In this document: one piece after another, positions 8,859 through 17,875 of the stretch
How the letters are laid out: each line of letters begins with the position of its first letter
Position numbering within the stretch: the stretch's first letter is position 1
Origin: Oscillospiraceae bacterium
Lineage (GTDB): Bacteria > Bacillota > Clostridia > Oscillospirales > Oscillospiraceae
Direction: 5' to 3'
Assembly: GCA_910574635.1 (NCBI GenBank)
Contig: CAJTCG010000005.1
Span: 62,001 to 126,000 of the forward strand
DNA length: 64,000 bases
The notes under the pieces: generated by a model
The model's input: only the letters and a program-made list of their open reading frames with translations
What the model was told of the DNA's origin: nothing
Databases searched by the model: none
Translations under genes and position numbers: made by a program

Positions 8859-10085
8859 ATGCTGAATTTCATCGGCGGCGGCGTCTGCGCCGCCCAGGGC
8901 TTCCGGGCGGCGGGAGTCCACGCGGGGGTCAAAACTCACGCGGAATGGAAGAAGGATGTGGCGCTGATCGTCTCCGACGTGGACTGCGCGGCGGCGGCGG
9001 TGTTTACGAAAAATGCCGTCAAGGCCGCCCCCATCCATGTGGACCGCAAGCACCTGGCGGATGGAAGAGCCCGGGCCGTCATAGCCAACAGCGGAAACGC
9101 CAACGCCTGCGCCCCCCAGGGGGAGGAAAACGCGGAACGCATGTGTGCCGCCGCGGCCCAAGCCCTGGGCTGCAAGCCGGAGGACGTGCTGGTGAGCTCC
9201 ACCGGCGTCATCGGCCAGCGGATCAACGTGGAGGCCGTCGAGGCCGCGATTCCGGCCCTCTGCGCCGCCCTGGAGCGGTCGGCGGAGGCCAGCGACGCGG
9301 CGGGCCACGCCATCATGACCACCGACACCGTGAAAAAAGAGGCGGCGGTGGAAACCACGGTAGGGGGCAAAACCGTCCGCATGGGCGGCGTGGCCAAGGG
9401 CAGCGGCATGATACACCCCAACATGGGCACCATGCTCTGCTTCCTCACCACGGACTGCGCCATTTCCCCGGAGATGATCAAAACCGCCCTGCTGGAAACG
9501 GTAAGCGTCAGCTTCAACCGCATCAGCGTAGACGGGGATACCTCCACCAACGACACCTGCTGCGTCCTGGCCAACGGCCTGGCGGGAAACGAGCCCATTA
9601 CGGCCAAGGGCCCGGACTACGACGCCTTCCTGGCGGCCCTGCGGGCCCTGTGCACGGAGCTTGCCAAGAAAATGGCCTCCGACGGCGAAGGGGCCCGGCA
9701 TCTCATCACCTGCACTGTCCAAGGCGCAAAATCCGAAAAAAGCGCCGAAACCATCGCCAAGTCCGTAGTGTCCTCCACCCTGACCAAGGCGGCCATCTTT
9801 GGCGCGGACGCCAACTGGGGCCGGGTCCTCTGCGCCATGGGCTACTCCGGGGAGGACTTTGACCCGGATCAAGTGAATGTCCATTTCGCCAGTGCCGCCG
9901 GGGATGTCCAGGTCTGCGCCAAGGGCCGGGGCCTGGATTTTGACGAGGATCTCGCCAAGAAGGTCCTGACGGAGCACGACGTGGAAATCAACATCTCCAT
10001 GGGAGAGGGAGAAGCCTCCTGCACCTGCTGGGGCTGTGACATCACCTACGACTATATCAAAATCAACGGCGACTACAGAACATAA
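8859..10085 (+). CDS. argJ: Bifunctional ornithine acetyltransferase / N-acetylglutamate synthase
   Basis: Transfers the acetyl group from N-acetylornithine to glutamate, which closes the acetyl cycle and explains the absence of argA and argE in this operon. The 408-residue precursor shows the self-cleavage region 'KGSGMIHPNMGTML'; processing is expected before the Thr of GTML, giving alpha and beta chains. Here the residue before Thr is Gly rather than the commoner Ala. 'MTTDT' and the C-terminal 'GRxxxAMGYSG'-like segment also fit. Whether it is mono- or bifunctional cannot be told from sequence alone. Confidence 0.95.
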   Translation: MLNFIGGGVCAAQGFRAAGVHAGVKTHAEWKKDVALIVSDVDCAAAAVFTKNAVKAAPIHVDRKHLADGRARAVIANSGNANACAPQGEENAERMCAAAAQALGCKPEDVLVSSTGVIGQRINVEAVEAAIPALCAALERSAEASDAAGHAIMTTDTVKKEAAVETTVGGKTVRMGGVAKGSGMIHPNMGTMLCFLTTDCAISPEMIKTALLETVSVSFNRISVDGDTSTNDTCCVLANGLAGNEPITAKGPDYDAFLAALRALCTELAKKMASDGEGARHLITCTVQGAKSEKSAETIAKSVVSSTLTKAAIFGADANWGRVLCAMGYSGEDFDPDQVNVHFASAAGDVQVCAKGRGLDFDEDLAKKVLTEHDVEINISMGEGEASCTCWGCDITYDYIKINGDYRT

Positions 10086-10099
10086 AGGGGGCGGACGGC

Positions 10100-10966
10100 A
10101 TGTCTTCCCATGAGCAGCAGGCCCAGACCCTGATCGAGGCCCTGCCTTATATTCAGAAATTTACCGGCAAGACCATCGTGGTCAAATACGGCGGCAACGC
10201 CATGATCTCCGACGAGCTGCGCCGGGCGGTGATGAGCGATGTCATTCTTTTAAATCTAGTGGGCATCCGGGTGGTGGCCGTTCACGGCGGCGGACCGGAG
10301 ATTTCCGCCATGCTGAAAATGATCGGCCACGAGTCCAAATTTGTGGACGGCCTGCGCTATACCGACGTCACCACCATGGACATCGTCCAGGCCGTCCTCT
10401 GCGGCAAGGTCAACAAGGACCTGGTGTCCCAGCTGGGCCGCCTGGGAGGCCGGGCCGTGGGCCTGTGCGGCATGGACGGGCAGCTCTTCCAGGCGGAGCA
10501 GATGGACGAAAAATACGGCCTGGTGGGCCGGATCACCGGCGTGAACCCCGAGCCGGTGAAAAGCGCCCTGGAGCACGGCTATATCCCCATCGTCTCCACC
10601 GTGGCTCAGGGGGTGGATTCCGACACGGCCTATAACATCAACGCGGACACCGCCGCCGCCAAGCTGGCGGAAGCCCTGGGGGCGGAGAAGCTGATTTTGC
10701 TCACCGATGTCCGGGGGCTCCTCCGGGACCCCAAGGACGAGAGCACCCTCATCCATGTGGTCCGCACCCAGGAGGTCCCGGCCCTGGTGGAGGAGGGGGT
10801 CATCTCCGGGGGCATGATCCCCAAGATGCAGTGCTGCGTGGACGCCATCCACGGCGGCGTGGAGCGGGTCCACATCCTGGACGGCCGCATCCCCCATTCC
10901 ATCCTCATTGAGCTGCTCTCCGACGAGGGCATCGGCACCATGATGAAAAAGGAGGAGGCCCTATGA
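10100..10966 (+). CDS. argB: Acetylglutamate kinase
   Basis: Phosphorylates N-acetylglutamate, normally the arginine-feedback-controlled step. This 288-residue amino-acid-kinase family protein has 'VVKYGGNAM' at the N-terminus (phosphate-binding Lys and Gly pair), 'VVHGGGPEI' and 'LLTDVRGLL'. The N-terminal ~20-residue extension before the kinase core resembles the helix of arginine-sensitive hexameric enzymes, so feedback control is plausible. Its stop overlaps the argD start (ATGA), which indicates translational coupling. Confidence 0.96.
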   Translation: MSSHEQQAQTLIEALPYIQKFTGKTIVVKYGGNAMISDELRRAVMSDVILLNLVGIRVVAVHGGGPEISAMLKMIGHESKFVDGLRYTDVTTMDIVQAVLCGKVNKDLVSQLGRLGGRAVGLCGMDGQLFQAEQMDEKYGLVGRITGVNPEPVKSALEHGYIPIVSTVAQGVDSDTAYNINADTAAAKLAEALGAEKLILLTDVRGLLRDPKDESTLIHVVRTQEVPALVEEGVISGGMIPKMQCCVDAIHGGVERVHILDGRIPHSILIELLSDEGIGTMMKKEEAL

Positions 10967-12141
10967 CATCCGAGGCCATTAAGAGCTTGACCCATCAGCA
11001 TATCATGAACACCTACGGCCGGTTCCCCGTGGCCCTGGACCACGGGGAGGGGGCCACCCTCTACGACCCGGAGGGCCGGGAATACATCGACTTCACCAGC
11101 GGCATCGGCGTCACGGCCCTGGGCTATGGAAACCAGCCCTGGGCAGAGGCCGTTGCGGACCAGGCGAAGAAGTTGGGCCACACGTCCAACCTGTTCTACA
11201 CCGAGCCTCCGGCGAAGCTGGCGGAGATCCTCTGCCGCCGAACCGGGGAAAGCGCCGTCTTCTTCGCCAACGGCGGCGGGGAGGCCAACGAGGGCATGAT
11301 CAAGCTGGCCCGGAAATACAGCTTTGACAAATACGGCCAGGGCCGCAGCGCCATCGTCACCCTGAAAAACTCCTTCCACGGCCGGACCATTACCACCTTG
11401 AAGGCCACGGGGCAGGATGTGTTCCACAACTACTTCTTCCCCTTCACCGAGGGCTTCCGCTACGCCCCCGCCAACGACTTGGAGGCGCTGCGCGCCCAGG
11501 ACCAGGGGGACGTCTGCGCCGTCATGGTGGAGCTGGTCCAGGGCGAGGGCGGCGTGCTGCCCCTGGATAAGGGCTACGTAAAGGCGGTGGGAGCCCTCTG
11601 CGCGGAAAAGGACTGGCTGCTCCTGGTGGACGAGGTCCAAACCGGCGTGGGCCGGACGGGGACGCTCTTTGCCTTCCAGCAGTATGACGTTCTCCCCGAC
11701 GTGGTGAGCTTTGCCAAGGGCATCGCCGGGGGCCTGCCCATGAGCGGCATCATGGCCAATGAGAAATGCAAGGACGTTCTGGGCCCCGGGATGCACGCCA
11801 CCACCTTCGGCGCGAACCCCGTCTGCGCCGCCGCGGGCTTGGTGGTCCAGGAGACCCTCAGCGACGGATTCCTGAAGGAGGTCCAAGAGAAGGGCGAGTA
11901 TCTCCGCAAGGGCATCGAGGCCCTGAATCTGCCCTGCTTTGGAAAAACCCGGGGCCTGGGCCTGATGATCGGCGTCGAGGTCCGGGAGGGATGGACCAAC
12001 AAAGACATTGCGGGCAAGCTGATTGAAAACGGCCTTCTCATCCTCACCGCCGGGCCGGGAATGCGGCTGCTGCCGCCCCTGGTTATTACGAAGGACGAGA
12101 TGGACAAGGGCCTGGACATCATGAAAAAGACCTTGGGCTGA
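10963..12141 (+). CDS. argD: Acetylornithine aminotransferase
   Basis: PLP-dependent conversion of N-acetylglutamate semialdehyde to N-acetylornithine. The 392-residue class III aminotransferase has '[17 protein letters not shown]', '[11 protein letters not shown]', '[13 protein letters not shown]' and the PLP Lys in 'SFAKGIAGG'. The more usual 'NSGAEANE' reads 'NGGGEANE' here, a conservative change at the phosphate-binding loop. It overlaps argB by four bases and is followed 17 bases later by argF. Confidence 0.95.
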   Translation: MTSEAIKSLTHQHIMNTYGRFPVALDHGEGATLYDPEGREYIDFTSGIGVTALGYGNQPWAEAVADQAKKLGHTSNLFYTEPPAKLAEILCRRTGESAVFFANGGGEANEGMIKLARKYSFDKYGQGRSAIVTLKNSFHGRTITTLKATGQDVFHNYFFPFTEGFRYAPANDLEALRAQDQGDVCAVMVELVQGEGGVLPLDKGYVKAVGALCAEKDWLLLVDEVQTGVGRTGTLFAFQQYDVLPDVVSFAKGIAGGLPMSGIMANEKCKDVLGPGMHATTFGANPVCAAAGLVVQETLSDGFLKEVQEKGEYLRKGIEALNLPCFGKTRGLGLMIGVEVREGWTNKDIAGKLIENGLLILTAGPGMRLLPPLVITKDEMDKGLDIMKKTLG

Positions 12142-12158
12142 GAGAAAGAGAGGACGCT

Positions 12159-13136
12159 ATGGAAAAGCACTTTTTAAAGCTTCTGGACTTCACCCCGGCG
12201 GAGATGCAGCAGTTTCTGGACACGGCGGCGGATTTGAAAGCAAAGAAGAAGGCCGGAACCCCCCACAGGTATCTGGAGGGGAAGAACGTGGCCCTGATTT
12301 TTGAAAAGACCTCCACCCGGACCCGCTGCGCCTTCGAGGTGGCCGCCCAGGACCTGGGCATGGGCAGTACTTACCTGGGCCCCACCGGCTCTCAAATCGG
12401 CGTGAAGGAGTCCATTGCCGACACCGCCCGGGTGCTGGGCCGGATGTATGACGGCATCGAGTACCGGGGCTTCGGCCAGGCCATCGTGGAGGAGCTGGCG
12501 GAGTACGCCGGGGTCCCCGTGTTCAACGGCCTCACCGACGAGTTCCACCCCACCCAGATTCTGGCGGATTTCCTGACCATTCAGGAGCACTTCGGAAAGC
12601 TCCGGGGCGTGAAGCTGGTCTACCTAGGAGACGCCCGCTTCAACATGGGCAACTCCCTCATGGTGGGCTGTGCCAAAATGGGCATGCACTTTGCCGCCTG
12701 CGCCCCGAAGGCATATATGCCGGATCAGGCCCTGATCGATACCTGCCAGGCCATCGCCAAGGAGACCGGCGCGGTTTTGGAATTCATTGAGGACCCCATG
12801 AAAGCGGTTCAAAACGCCGGTGTCCTTTACACCGACGTCTGGGTCTCCATGGGCGAGCCTGTGGAGGTTTGGGAAGAGCGCATCGCCGCCCTGGGCCCCT
12901 ATCAGGTGACCAAGGCCCTGATGGACGCGGCGGGCCCCCAGTGCCGCTTCATGCACTGCCTCCCCGCCTACCACGACCACAAGACCAAGGTGGGCAGGGA
13001 GATGGGCGAGCGCTTTGGCCGGGAGGCCATGGAGGTGACGGACGAGGTTTTCGAGTCGCCCCAGTCCATTGTCTTCGACGAGGCGGAGAACCGGATGCAT
13101 ACCATCAAGGCCGTGATGTACGAGCTGATGAAATAA
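12159..13136 (+). CDS. argF: Ornithine carbamoyltransferase
   Basis: Makes citrulline from ornithine and carbamoyl phosphate. The 325-residue protein carries the carbamoyl-phosphate loop 'STRTRCAFE' (about residues 51-59), the ornithine-side 'FHPTQ' and the catalytic 'HCLPAYHD'. It is the last gene of the arg operon and is followed directly by a terminator. No carAB genes are in the window, so carbamoyl phosphate must come from elsewhere. Confidence 0.96.
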   Translation: MEKHFLKLLDFTPAEMQQFLDTAADLKAKKKAGTPHRYLEGKNVALIFEKTSTRTRCAFEVAAQDLGMGSTYLGPTGSQIGVKESIADTARVLGRMYDGIEYRGFGQAIVEELAEYAGVPVFNGLTDEFHPTQILADFLTIQEHFGKLRGVKLVYLGDARFNMGNSLMVGCAKMGMHFAACAPKAYMPDQALIDTCQAIAKETGAVLEFIEDPMKAVQNAGVLYTDVWVSMGEPVEVWEERIAALGPYQVTKALMDAAGPQCRFMHCLPAYHDHKTKVGREMGERFGREAMEVTDEVFESPQSIVFDEAENRMHTIKAVMYELMK

Positions 13137-13144
13137 ATACAAGG

Positions 13145-13181
13145 AAAGAGGAGAGGCGGAAAACCGCCCCTCCTCTTTTTC
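13145..13181 (+). terminator. Terminator of the arg operon
   Basis: GAGGAGAGGCGG pairs with CCGCCCCTCCTC (one mismatch), loop AAAA, followed by TTTTT at 13176-13180. Confidence 0.85.
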
Positions 13182-13251
13182 CGTTTCAGGTATAATTTTC
13201 CCCTGGGGCTGGAAAAATGAAACCATCACTGACAGGAGGCATACACACGAG

Positions 13252-13524
13252 ATGGTGAAAGGAATTTCCAGACGGGTGGTCGTGGTGGACTCCCCGGACC
13301 AGCGGTTTTTCGAGCAGGCGATTTTCATCGTGCGGAACGACGCCGCCGGGGAGGGGGTCACCTCCCGGGAACTGGTGGAGGAGGCCCGGAGGGTGGCCCG
13401 GAACTACGCCGGGGGGGACCACGGAAAATTCAGCCGGGCCTGGCGGGACCTGAGCCCGGCGGTCTACACCCTCATGGGCGCGGCGGCCATCGGACTTTTG
13501 TGGCTGATTGTGGCGCTGATCTAA
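13252..13524 (+). CDS. Small tail-anchored membrane protein of unknown function
   Basis: This 90-residue protein starts with MVKGISRRVVVVDSPD and continues with a charged soluble part of ~70 residues ending in 'SPAVYTLMGAAA'. A single C-terminal hydrophobic helix (about residues 71-90) suggests insertion as a tail-anchored protein with its N-terminus in the cytoplasm. ACAGGAGG lies upstream of the ATG. A TATAAT at 13191-13196 is a possible -10, but no -35 matches well. I recognise no enzyme motif. Similar short proteins seem common in this family from memory, which supports it as a real gene. Confidence 0.7.
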   Translation: MVKGISRRVVVVDSPDQRFFEQAIFIVRNDAAGEGVTSRELVEEARRVARNYAGGDHGKFSRAWRDLSPAVYTLMGAAAIGLLWLIVALI

Positions 13525-13527
13525 AAG

Positions 13528-13568
13528 GGACCCTGGAAGTCCTCTTCGCGGAGGGGCTTCCAGGGTCC
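13528..13568. terminator. Bidirectional terminator between the small membrane gene and the ABC-F gene
   Basis: A 12-bp stem GGACCCTGGAAG / CTTCCAGGGTCC with an inner CCTC/GAGG hairpin. On the - strand it is followed by CTTTT, so it mainly ends the ABC-F transcript. Confidence 0.75.
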
Positions 13569-13582
13569 TCGCCTATGCTGCG

Positions 13583-15043
13583 CTACAAAGCGATTACCTT
13601 CGTTGCGATGGCCTCCTGGAAAGCCCGGTCATGCTCCACAAAGATCATCGTGGGAGCAAAGCCCCGCAGCAGCTCCTCAATTTGGAGGCGGGAGTCGATG
13701 TCAAGGAAGTTCAGCGGCTCGTCCCATACATACAGGTGGGCCTGTTCGCAGAGGCTGGCGGCGATGAGAACCTTTTTCTTCTGGCCGCCGGAGTAGTCCT
13801 CCAGAAGGCGGTCAAACTGCTCCCGGGAGAAGCCCAGCTTCCGCAAAATGGCCTTGAAGAGGCTCTCGCCGATTCCCCGCTCCAGAATGAAGTCTCCCAG
13901 AGCCCCCCGGAGAAACGACGTATCCTGGGGCACGTAGGAGATGTTCAGCCCCGGGGCCGTAGACAAAGCCCCCTCATGCCGGATGTTCTGCCCCAGCAGC
14001 AGCTTGAAAAGGCTGCTTTTCCCGCTGCCGTTCCGGCCCTCCAGGGCAATCCGCTCTCCCTGCTCCACGGCAAAGTCCAGGGGTCCGCAAACCCTCCGGT
14101 CCCCGTACCAAAGCGTCAGATCCGAGCAGGAGACCAGCCGCTTGGCGTGGTGGGCCAGGGGGGAGAGCTTCAAAGCCTCCACGGTCTCCCGGTTTTGGAG
14201 CAGCCCCCGCTTTTCCTCCAGGGCCTTCTCCTGCCGGGCCTCCAGGGATTTGGCCCGCTTCATCATCTTGGCGGATTTGTGGCCCACGAAGCCCTTGTCA
14301 TAGGCCCCGGTTTTGGAGGACTCCACCCGGTCGGACCAGACGGAGGTCCGCCGGGCCGCTTTCTGAAGCCGCCGCACGTCTTTTTGGAGCCGTTCGTTTT
14401 TCGCCTCTTCAAACTGCTGAACCCGGTCAAAGTTCTCCCTCCAGGAGCTGTAGGACCCCGCCTGGACCTGGATGTCCGAGCGGTTCAGGGCCAGGATGTG
14501 GTCCACACAGCCGTCCAGGAAGCGGCGGTCGTGGGATACCAGGATAAAGCCCCGCTGCCGCCGGAGGTAGGCGGAAACCAGTTCCCGCCCGTGGGCGTCC
14601 AGGTGGTTGGTGGGCTCGTCGATGAGGGGGAAGCGCCCCTCCCGGAGGAACAGGGCCGCCAGAAGGACTTTCGTCCGCTCCCCGTTGGAGAGGGTGGAGA
14701 AGGGCCGCCATAAAGCCTCTTCCTCCACACCCAGCAGGGACAGCTCTTTTGGGAACCGCCAGCTCTCCGCCTCCGGGCAGAGATCTTCCAGCACCTCCGC
14801 CGTCAGCCTCTCCTGGTCTGGGACAGGACAGGGGAAGTAGTCGAAGGGCACGGAGGAGACCAGGCTCCCCTCGCAGGGATATTCCCCCATCAGAAGCCGC
14901 AGCAGGGTGGTCTTCCCCCGGCCGTTCCGGCCTACCAGGCCCAGCCGCCAATCGGTGTCGATTTGAAAACAGGCATTCTGAAACACGGGGTCAGGACTGC
15001 CGGGATAGGAAAAGGTCAGGCGATCCGCCTGAATCATAGACAT
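13583..15043 (-). CDS. ABC-F ribosomal protection protein, Lsa-like
   Basis: A cytoplasmic ATPase with two ABC domains and no membrane segments. ABC1 has 'GRNGRGKTT' (Walker A, about residues 38-46), 'LSNGERTK' and 'DEPTNHLD'. ABC2 has 'GRNGSGKSS', 'YSGGQKKKV' and 'DEPLNFLD'. The 486-residue length and the opening MSMIQADRLTFSYPG fit the Lsa/Vga branch, whose members displace lincosamides, streptogramin A and pleuromutilins from the ribosome. The start at 15043 was chosen because AAGGAG lies 9 bases upstream; the frame extends further but without a ribosome site. It is preceded by a leader with a short peptide and an attenuator (15080-15267), as in known drug-inducible ABC-F genes. Whether it confers resistance or has a housekeeping role cannot be told here. 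Confidence 0.85.
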   Translation of the reverse strand: MSMIQADRLTFSYPGSPDPVFQNACFQIDTDWRLGLVGRNGRGKTTLLRLLMGEYPCEGSLVSSVPFDYFPCPVPDQERLTAEVLEDLCPEAESWRFPKELSLLGVEEEALWRPFSTLSNGERTKVLLAALFLREGRFPLIDEPTNHLDAHGRELVSAYLRRQRGFILVSHDRRFLDGCVDHILALNRSDIQVQAGSYSSWRENFDRVQQFEEAKNERLQKDVRRLQKAARRTSVWSDRVESSKTGAYDKGFVGHKSAKMMKRAKSLEARQEKALEEKRGLLQNRETVEALKLSPLAHHAKRLVSCSDLTLWYGDRRVCGPLDFAVEQGERIALEGRNGSGKSSLFKLLLGQNIRHEGALSTAPGLNISYVPQDTSFLRGALGDFILERGIGESLFKAILRKLGFSREQFDRLLEDYSGGQKKKVLIAASLCEQAHLYVWDEPLNFLDIDSRLQIEELLRGFAPTMIFVEHDRAFQEAIATKVIAL

Positions 15044-15079
15044 ACGCATCATCTCCTTGCTGTGAAATAAAAAAGATAA

Positions 15080-15106
15080 GGACCGCAGGAAAGCCTCCCG
15101 CGGCCC
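15080..15106 (-). terminator. Attenuator hairpin in the ABC-F leader
   Basis: Read leftward: a 10-bp stem GGGCCGCGGG / CCTGCGGTCC (two G-U pairs) with a 7-nt loop, followed by a T-rich run (15069-15079). It lies ~35 bases before the ABC-F start and so would stop transcription before the gene. An upstream hairpin GCCGCCC / GGGCGGC is placed to compete as an anti-terminator or anti-anti-terminator. Confidence 0.65.
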
Positions 15107-15246
15107 GTCACAGCGCAAGCCGCCCCGGAACCGGGCGGCAGGCAGTTATGACGCGAGGGCTGGAGGTGAGCTGCGCTTTCCCGCTTGACGGCACAACGCC
15201 GCCCCGGCCCCGCCTGCGCGGCGCCGGAAACCAAGTCACTTGGCAT

Positions 15247-15267
15247 TCAGCAGGAAGTCAGTCTCAC
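15247..15267 (-). CDS. Candidate leader peptide MRLTSC of the ABC-F attenuator
   Basis: A six-codon ORF from GTG, with AAAGGGGTGG upstream, ~30 bases after the promoter. Antibiotic-stalled ribosomes on such peptides are the known trigger for ABC-F attenuators; its role here is inferred from position. Confidence 0.5.
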   Translation of the reverse strand: MRLTSC

Positions 15268-15298
15268 GCTTCCACCCCTTTCGATTTGTTCAGGGGGG

Positions 15299-15327
15299 AG
15301 TATACCACGTCCCATCCCCGCTGTCAA
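15299..15327 (-). promoter_or_regulatory. Promoter of the ABC-F gene
   Basis: Read leftward: consensus TTGACA (15322-15327), a 17-bp spacer and TATACT (15299-15304). The leader is about 250 nt. Confidence 0.85.
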
Positions 15328-15446
15328 GGCCCTCTTTCCGGGCGGATGTTCCGCTGGGGCGGAGGGCGGAAGCCGTCCTCCGTCAAAGCGACGGCACGCC
15401 ATTTGGAAACAGGCTGAAAAAAAGAGGAAATCCGGCAAAATTTCTC

Positions 15447-15475
15447 TTGACACGGGGAGAATTTTCAAGTATTAT
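15447..15475 (+). promoter_or_regulatory. Promoter of the S10-spc-alpha ribosomal protein cluster
   Basis: TTGACA (15447-15452), a 17-bp spacer and TATTAT (15470-15475). It is the only strong rightward promoter seen before rpsJ. Confidence 0.85.
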
Positions 15476-15482
15476 TTATGGG

Positions 15483-15759
15483 CATGCGGCGGAGAGGACA
15501 TCCTCTGCGCCCCGCGACCGCGATGAACCGGGAGATTGCTCGAAAGAGGTAACTTCCGGGGAGTATGTCCGATAATCGGGCGGCTGAGAAAGGTCTGTAC
15601 GCGAGCGTAGATCGCCGCGCCATGACGGAACCGGCTTGCTTTGCGCCGGGTTTTTTCATGAGCGGGAATGATACGCACGGATAAGCGGACAGAAAAATTT
15701 CTCTCGCCGTACGGAATCGACGCGAATTAAAAACCGTACGAATTAGGAGGAACCCGAAC
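15483..15759 (+). promoter_or_regulatory. Structured rpsJ leader with an intrinsic attenuator
   Basis: About 277 nt with no credible gene. It holds an early hairpin (AGAGGA/TCCTCT), a larger GGCGGC/GCCGC stem region around 15578-15618 and, at 15629-15656, an AACCGGC / GCCGGGTT hairpin followed directly by six Ts, a terminator shape. This suggests control by attenuation, as the S10 operon is autoregulated by L4 in some bacteria. L4 as the effector here is speculation. Confidence 0.55.
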
Positions 15760-16071
15760 ATGGCACAGAAGGAAAAGATCCGCATCCGCCTGAAGGCGTA
15801 TGACCACCAGGTAATTGACCAGAGCGCGGAGAAGATTGTGGAAACCGCCAAGCGCACCGGCGCCGAGGTTTCCGGCCCCATCCCCCTGCCCACCAAGAAG
15901 GAGATCATCACCATCCTGCGCTCCGTCCACAAGCACAAGGACAGCCGGGAGCAGTTCGAGCGCCGGACCCACAAGCGGCTCATCGACATCACCAAGTCCT
16001 CCCCCAAGACCGTGGAGGCCCTGATGGCCCTGGAGCTCCCCGCCGGCGTGGAGATTGAGATTAAGCTGTAA
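15760..16071 (+). CDS. rpsJ: 30S ribosomal protein S10
   Basis: A 103-residue subunit of the small-subunit head, also the NusE partner in antitermination. It has the typical '[29 protein letters not shown]' start (split here by eye) and the 'RTHKRLIDI' segment. TTAGGAGG precedes the ATG. It is the first gene of the ribosomal cluster, after a long structured leader. Confidence 0.98.
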   Translation: MAQKEKIRIRLKAYDHQVIDQSAEKIVETAKRTGAEVSGPIPLPTKKEIITILRSVHKHKDSREQFERRTHKRLIDITKSSPKTVEALMALELPAGVEIEIKL

Positions 16072-16195
16072 GACCCCCATTACCCTGTTGAACCGCAGTC
16101 TGCCGCCTTGTCGAGGCAGACGGGTCAAGTTGGCCGGAACGGTTCCCAATGGCCGCGGCCGGTCAACCAATAACCTTATTTAAGGAGGAACCTAC
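16072..16195 (+). other. Structured spacer between rpsJ and rplC
   Basis: 124 noncoding bases. Two hairpins are visible: TCTGCC/GGCAGA around 16099-16120, and TTGGCCGG/CCGGTCAA around 16130-16166. Neither has a T-run, so they are not terminators; processing or regulatory roles are possible. Confidence 0.4.
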
Positions 16196-16915
16196 ATGAA
16201 AGCGATCATCGGCAAAAAAGTGGGCATGTCCCAGATTTTTGACGAGAACGGCCATGTGATCCCCGTCACGGTCATCGAGGCGGGCCCCTGCGTGGTCGTG
16301 CAGAAGAAGACGGCTGAAAAGGACGGCTACGAGGCCGTGCAGCTGGGCTTCGAGGACATTGCGGAGCGCAAGCTCACCAAGCCCGAGCTGGGCCACCTGA
16401 ACAAGGCGGGCGTAGCCCCCAAGAAGCACCTGAAGGAGTTCAACCTGGAGAACGCCGCCGAACTGAACGTGGGCGACATCGTTAAGGCCGACACCTTCGC
16501 CGCGGGAGACTTCGTGGATGTCACCGGCACCAGCAAGGGCCACGGCTTCCAGGGCGTTGTCAAGCGCCACGGCGCGGCCGTGAAGCGCAACACCCACGGC
16601 GGCGGCCCCGTTCACCGCCACCAGGGCTCCCTGGGCGCGGGCACAACCCCGGGCCGCATCATGAAGGGCCGCGACGGCGCGGGCCACATGGGCGTGGACC
16701 AGGTCACCGTGCAGAACCTCTCCGTGGTCAAGGTGGACCCCGAGCTGAACATGCTGGTGGTCTGCGGCGCGGTGCCCGGCCCAAAGGGCGGGCTGGTAAC
16801 CATCAAGTCCACGGTCAAGGTCCACAAGGTCAAGCAGGCCGGCGCGGACATCAGCAAGAACCCGCAGAAGGCTTCCGGCCGCAACCCGCAGAAGGCCTCC
16901 GCCAGAAGCAAGTAA
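16196..16915 (+). CDS. rplC: 50S ribosomal protein L3
   Basis: An early-assembly protein near the peptidyl-transferase centre. At 239 residues it is about 30 longer than usual. The core is normal ('[14 protein letters not shown]', '[16 protein letters not shown]', '[13 protein letters not shown]'). The extra length is a basic C-terminal tail with a near-exact tandem repeat, NPQKASGR then [15 protein letters not shown] precedes the ATG. Confidence 0.97.
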   Translation: MKAIIGKKVGMSQIFDENGHVIPVTVIEAGPCVVVQKKTAEKDGYEAVQLGFEDIAERKLTKPELGHLNKAGVAPKKHLKEFNLENAAELNVGDIVKADTFAAGDFVDVTGTSKGHGFQGVVKRHGAAVKRNTHGGGPVHRHQGSLGAGTTPGRIMKGRDGAGHMGVDQVTVQNLSVVKVDPELNMLVVCGAVPGPKGGLVTIKSTVKVHKVKQAGADISKNPQKASGRNPQKASARSK

Positions 16916-16933
16916 GAAAGGGGTGCTGAGTAA

Positions 16934-17557
16934 ATGTCTACTGTGAAAGTTTTGAACATGGCCGGCGCGGAAGTCGGCACTGTGGAACTGAACGACGCGA
17001 TCTTCGGCATTGAGCCCAACGAGTCCGTCGTCCACGAGGTGGTAAAGAATCACCTGGCCAACTGCCGTCAGGGCACCCAGAGCGCCCTGACCCGCGCGGA
17101 AGTTTCCGGCGGCGGCAAGAAGCCCTGGCGCCAAAAGGGCACGGGCCACGCCCGCCAGGGCAGCACCCGGGCTCCCCAGTGGACCCACGGCGGCATCGTC
17201 TTCGCGCCGAAGCCCCGGAGCTACCGCTACGTGCTGAACAAGAAGGTCCGGCGCCTGGCTCTGAAGTCCGTCCTCTCCGCCAAGGCCGCCGAGGGCTGCC
17301 TGGTGGTCATCGACTCCATCAAGCAGACGGAAATCAAAACCGCCGAGTTCCGCAAGTTCCTGAACGCTGTCAAGGTCGACGGCAAGGCCGTGGTGGTGAC
17401 CCCCGCCATGGACGAGACGATCGTCAAGAGCGCCCGGAACCTTCCCGGCGTGCTGACCACCCCCGCGGCGCAGCTGAATGTCTATGACATCGTAAACGCC
17501 AAGTACCTGGTGGTGGATCAGGCCGCCCTCGCTAAAATCGAGGAGGTGTACGCGTAA
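16934..17557 (+). CDS. rplD: 50S ribosomal protein L4
   Basis: A 207-residue protein lining the exit tunnel; in enterobacteria it autoregulates the S10 operon. It has the loop 'KKPWRQKGTGHARQGSTRAPQW' (about residues 60-80, split) that reaches the tunnel, unchanged at macrolide-relevant positions as far as can be judged. The stop overlaps the rplW start (TAATG). Confidence 0.97.
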   Translation: MSTVKVLNMAGAEVGTVELNDAIFGIEPNESVVHEVVKNHLANCRQGTQSALTRAEVSGGGKKPWRQKGTGHARQGSTRAPQWTHGGIVFAPKPRSYRYVLNKKVRRLALKSVLSAKAAEGCLVVIDSIKQTEIKTAEFRKFLNAVKVDGKAVVVTPAMDETIVKSARNLPGVLTTPAAQLNVYDIVNAKYLVVDQAALAKIEEVYA

Positions 17558-17850
17558 TGACCGCATACGATATTGTGATCCGCCCCGTCATCACCGAGCG
17601 GGCCATGGCCGGAGCCGCCGGTAAGAAGTACGTCTTCGAGGTGGCCAAGGACGCCGGCAAGGTGGAAATCAAGAAGGCCGTAGAGGAAATCTTCGGCGTA
17701 AAGGTGGCCGCCGTCAACACCCTGACGGTGCCCGGCAAGGAAAAGCGCATGGGCGCGGGCCGTCCCGGCATGACGAAAACCTGGAAAAAGGCCTACGTCC
17801 AGCTGACCCCCGATTCCAAGACCATCGAGTTCTTTGAAGGCATGGTCTGA
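17557..17850 (+). CDS. rplW: 50S ribosomal protein L23
   Basis: A 97-residue protein at the tunnel exit, the docking site for trigger factor and SRP. The N-terminal 'YDIVIRPVITERAM' and 'KYVFEVAKDAGKVEIKKAVEEIFGV' are typical. It is translationally coupled to rplD by a one-base overlap. Confidence 0.97.
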   Translation: MTAYDIVIRPVITERAMAGAAGKKYVFEVAKDAGKVEIKKAVEEIFGVKVAAVNTLTVPGKEKRMGAGRPGMTKTWKKAYVQLTPDSKTIEFFEGMV

Positions 17851-17875
17851 TTCTACGGAAGGAGTGTAACGACAA

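Noticed and set aside
13191..13196. TATAAT upstream of the small membrane gene as a full promoter
   Set aside because: No acceptable -35 at 16-18 bp; only mentioned as a possible -10.
15148..15575. Several rightward ORFs of 89-113 codons in the rpsJ/ABC-F intergenic region
   Set aside because: They overlap the leftward ABC-F promoter and leader and the rightward rpsJ promoter; no ribosome sites.
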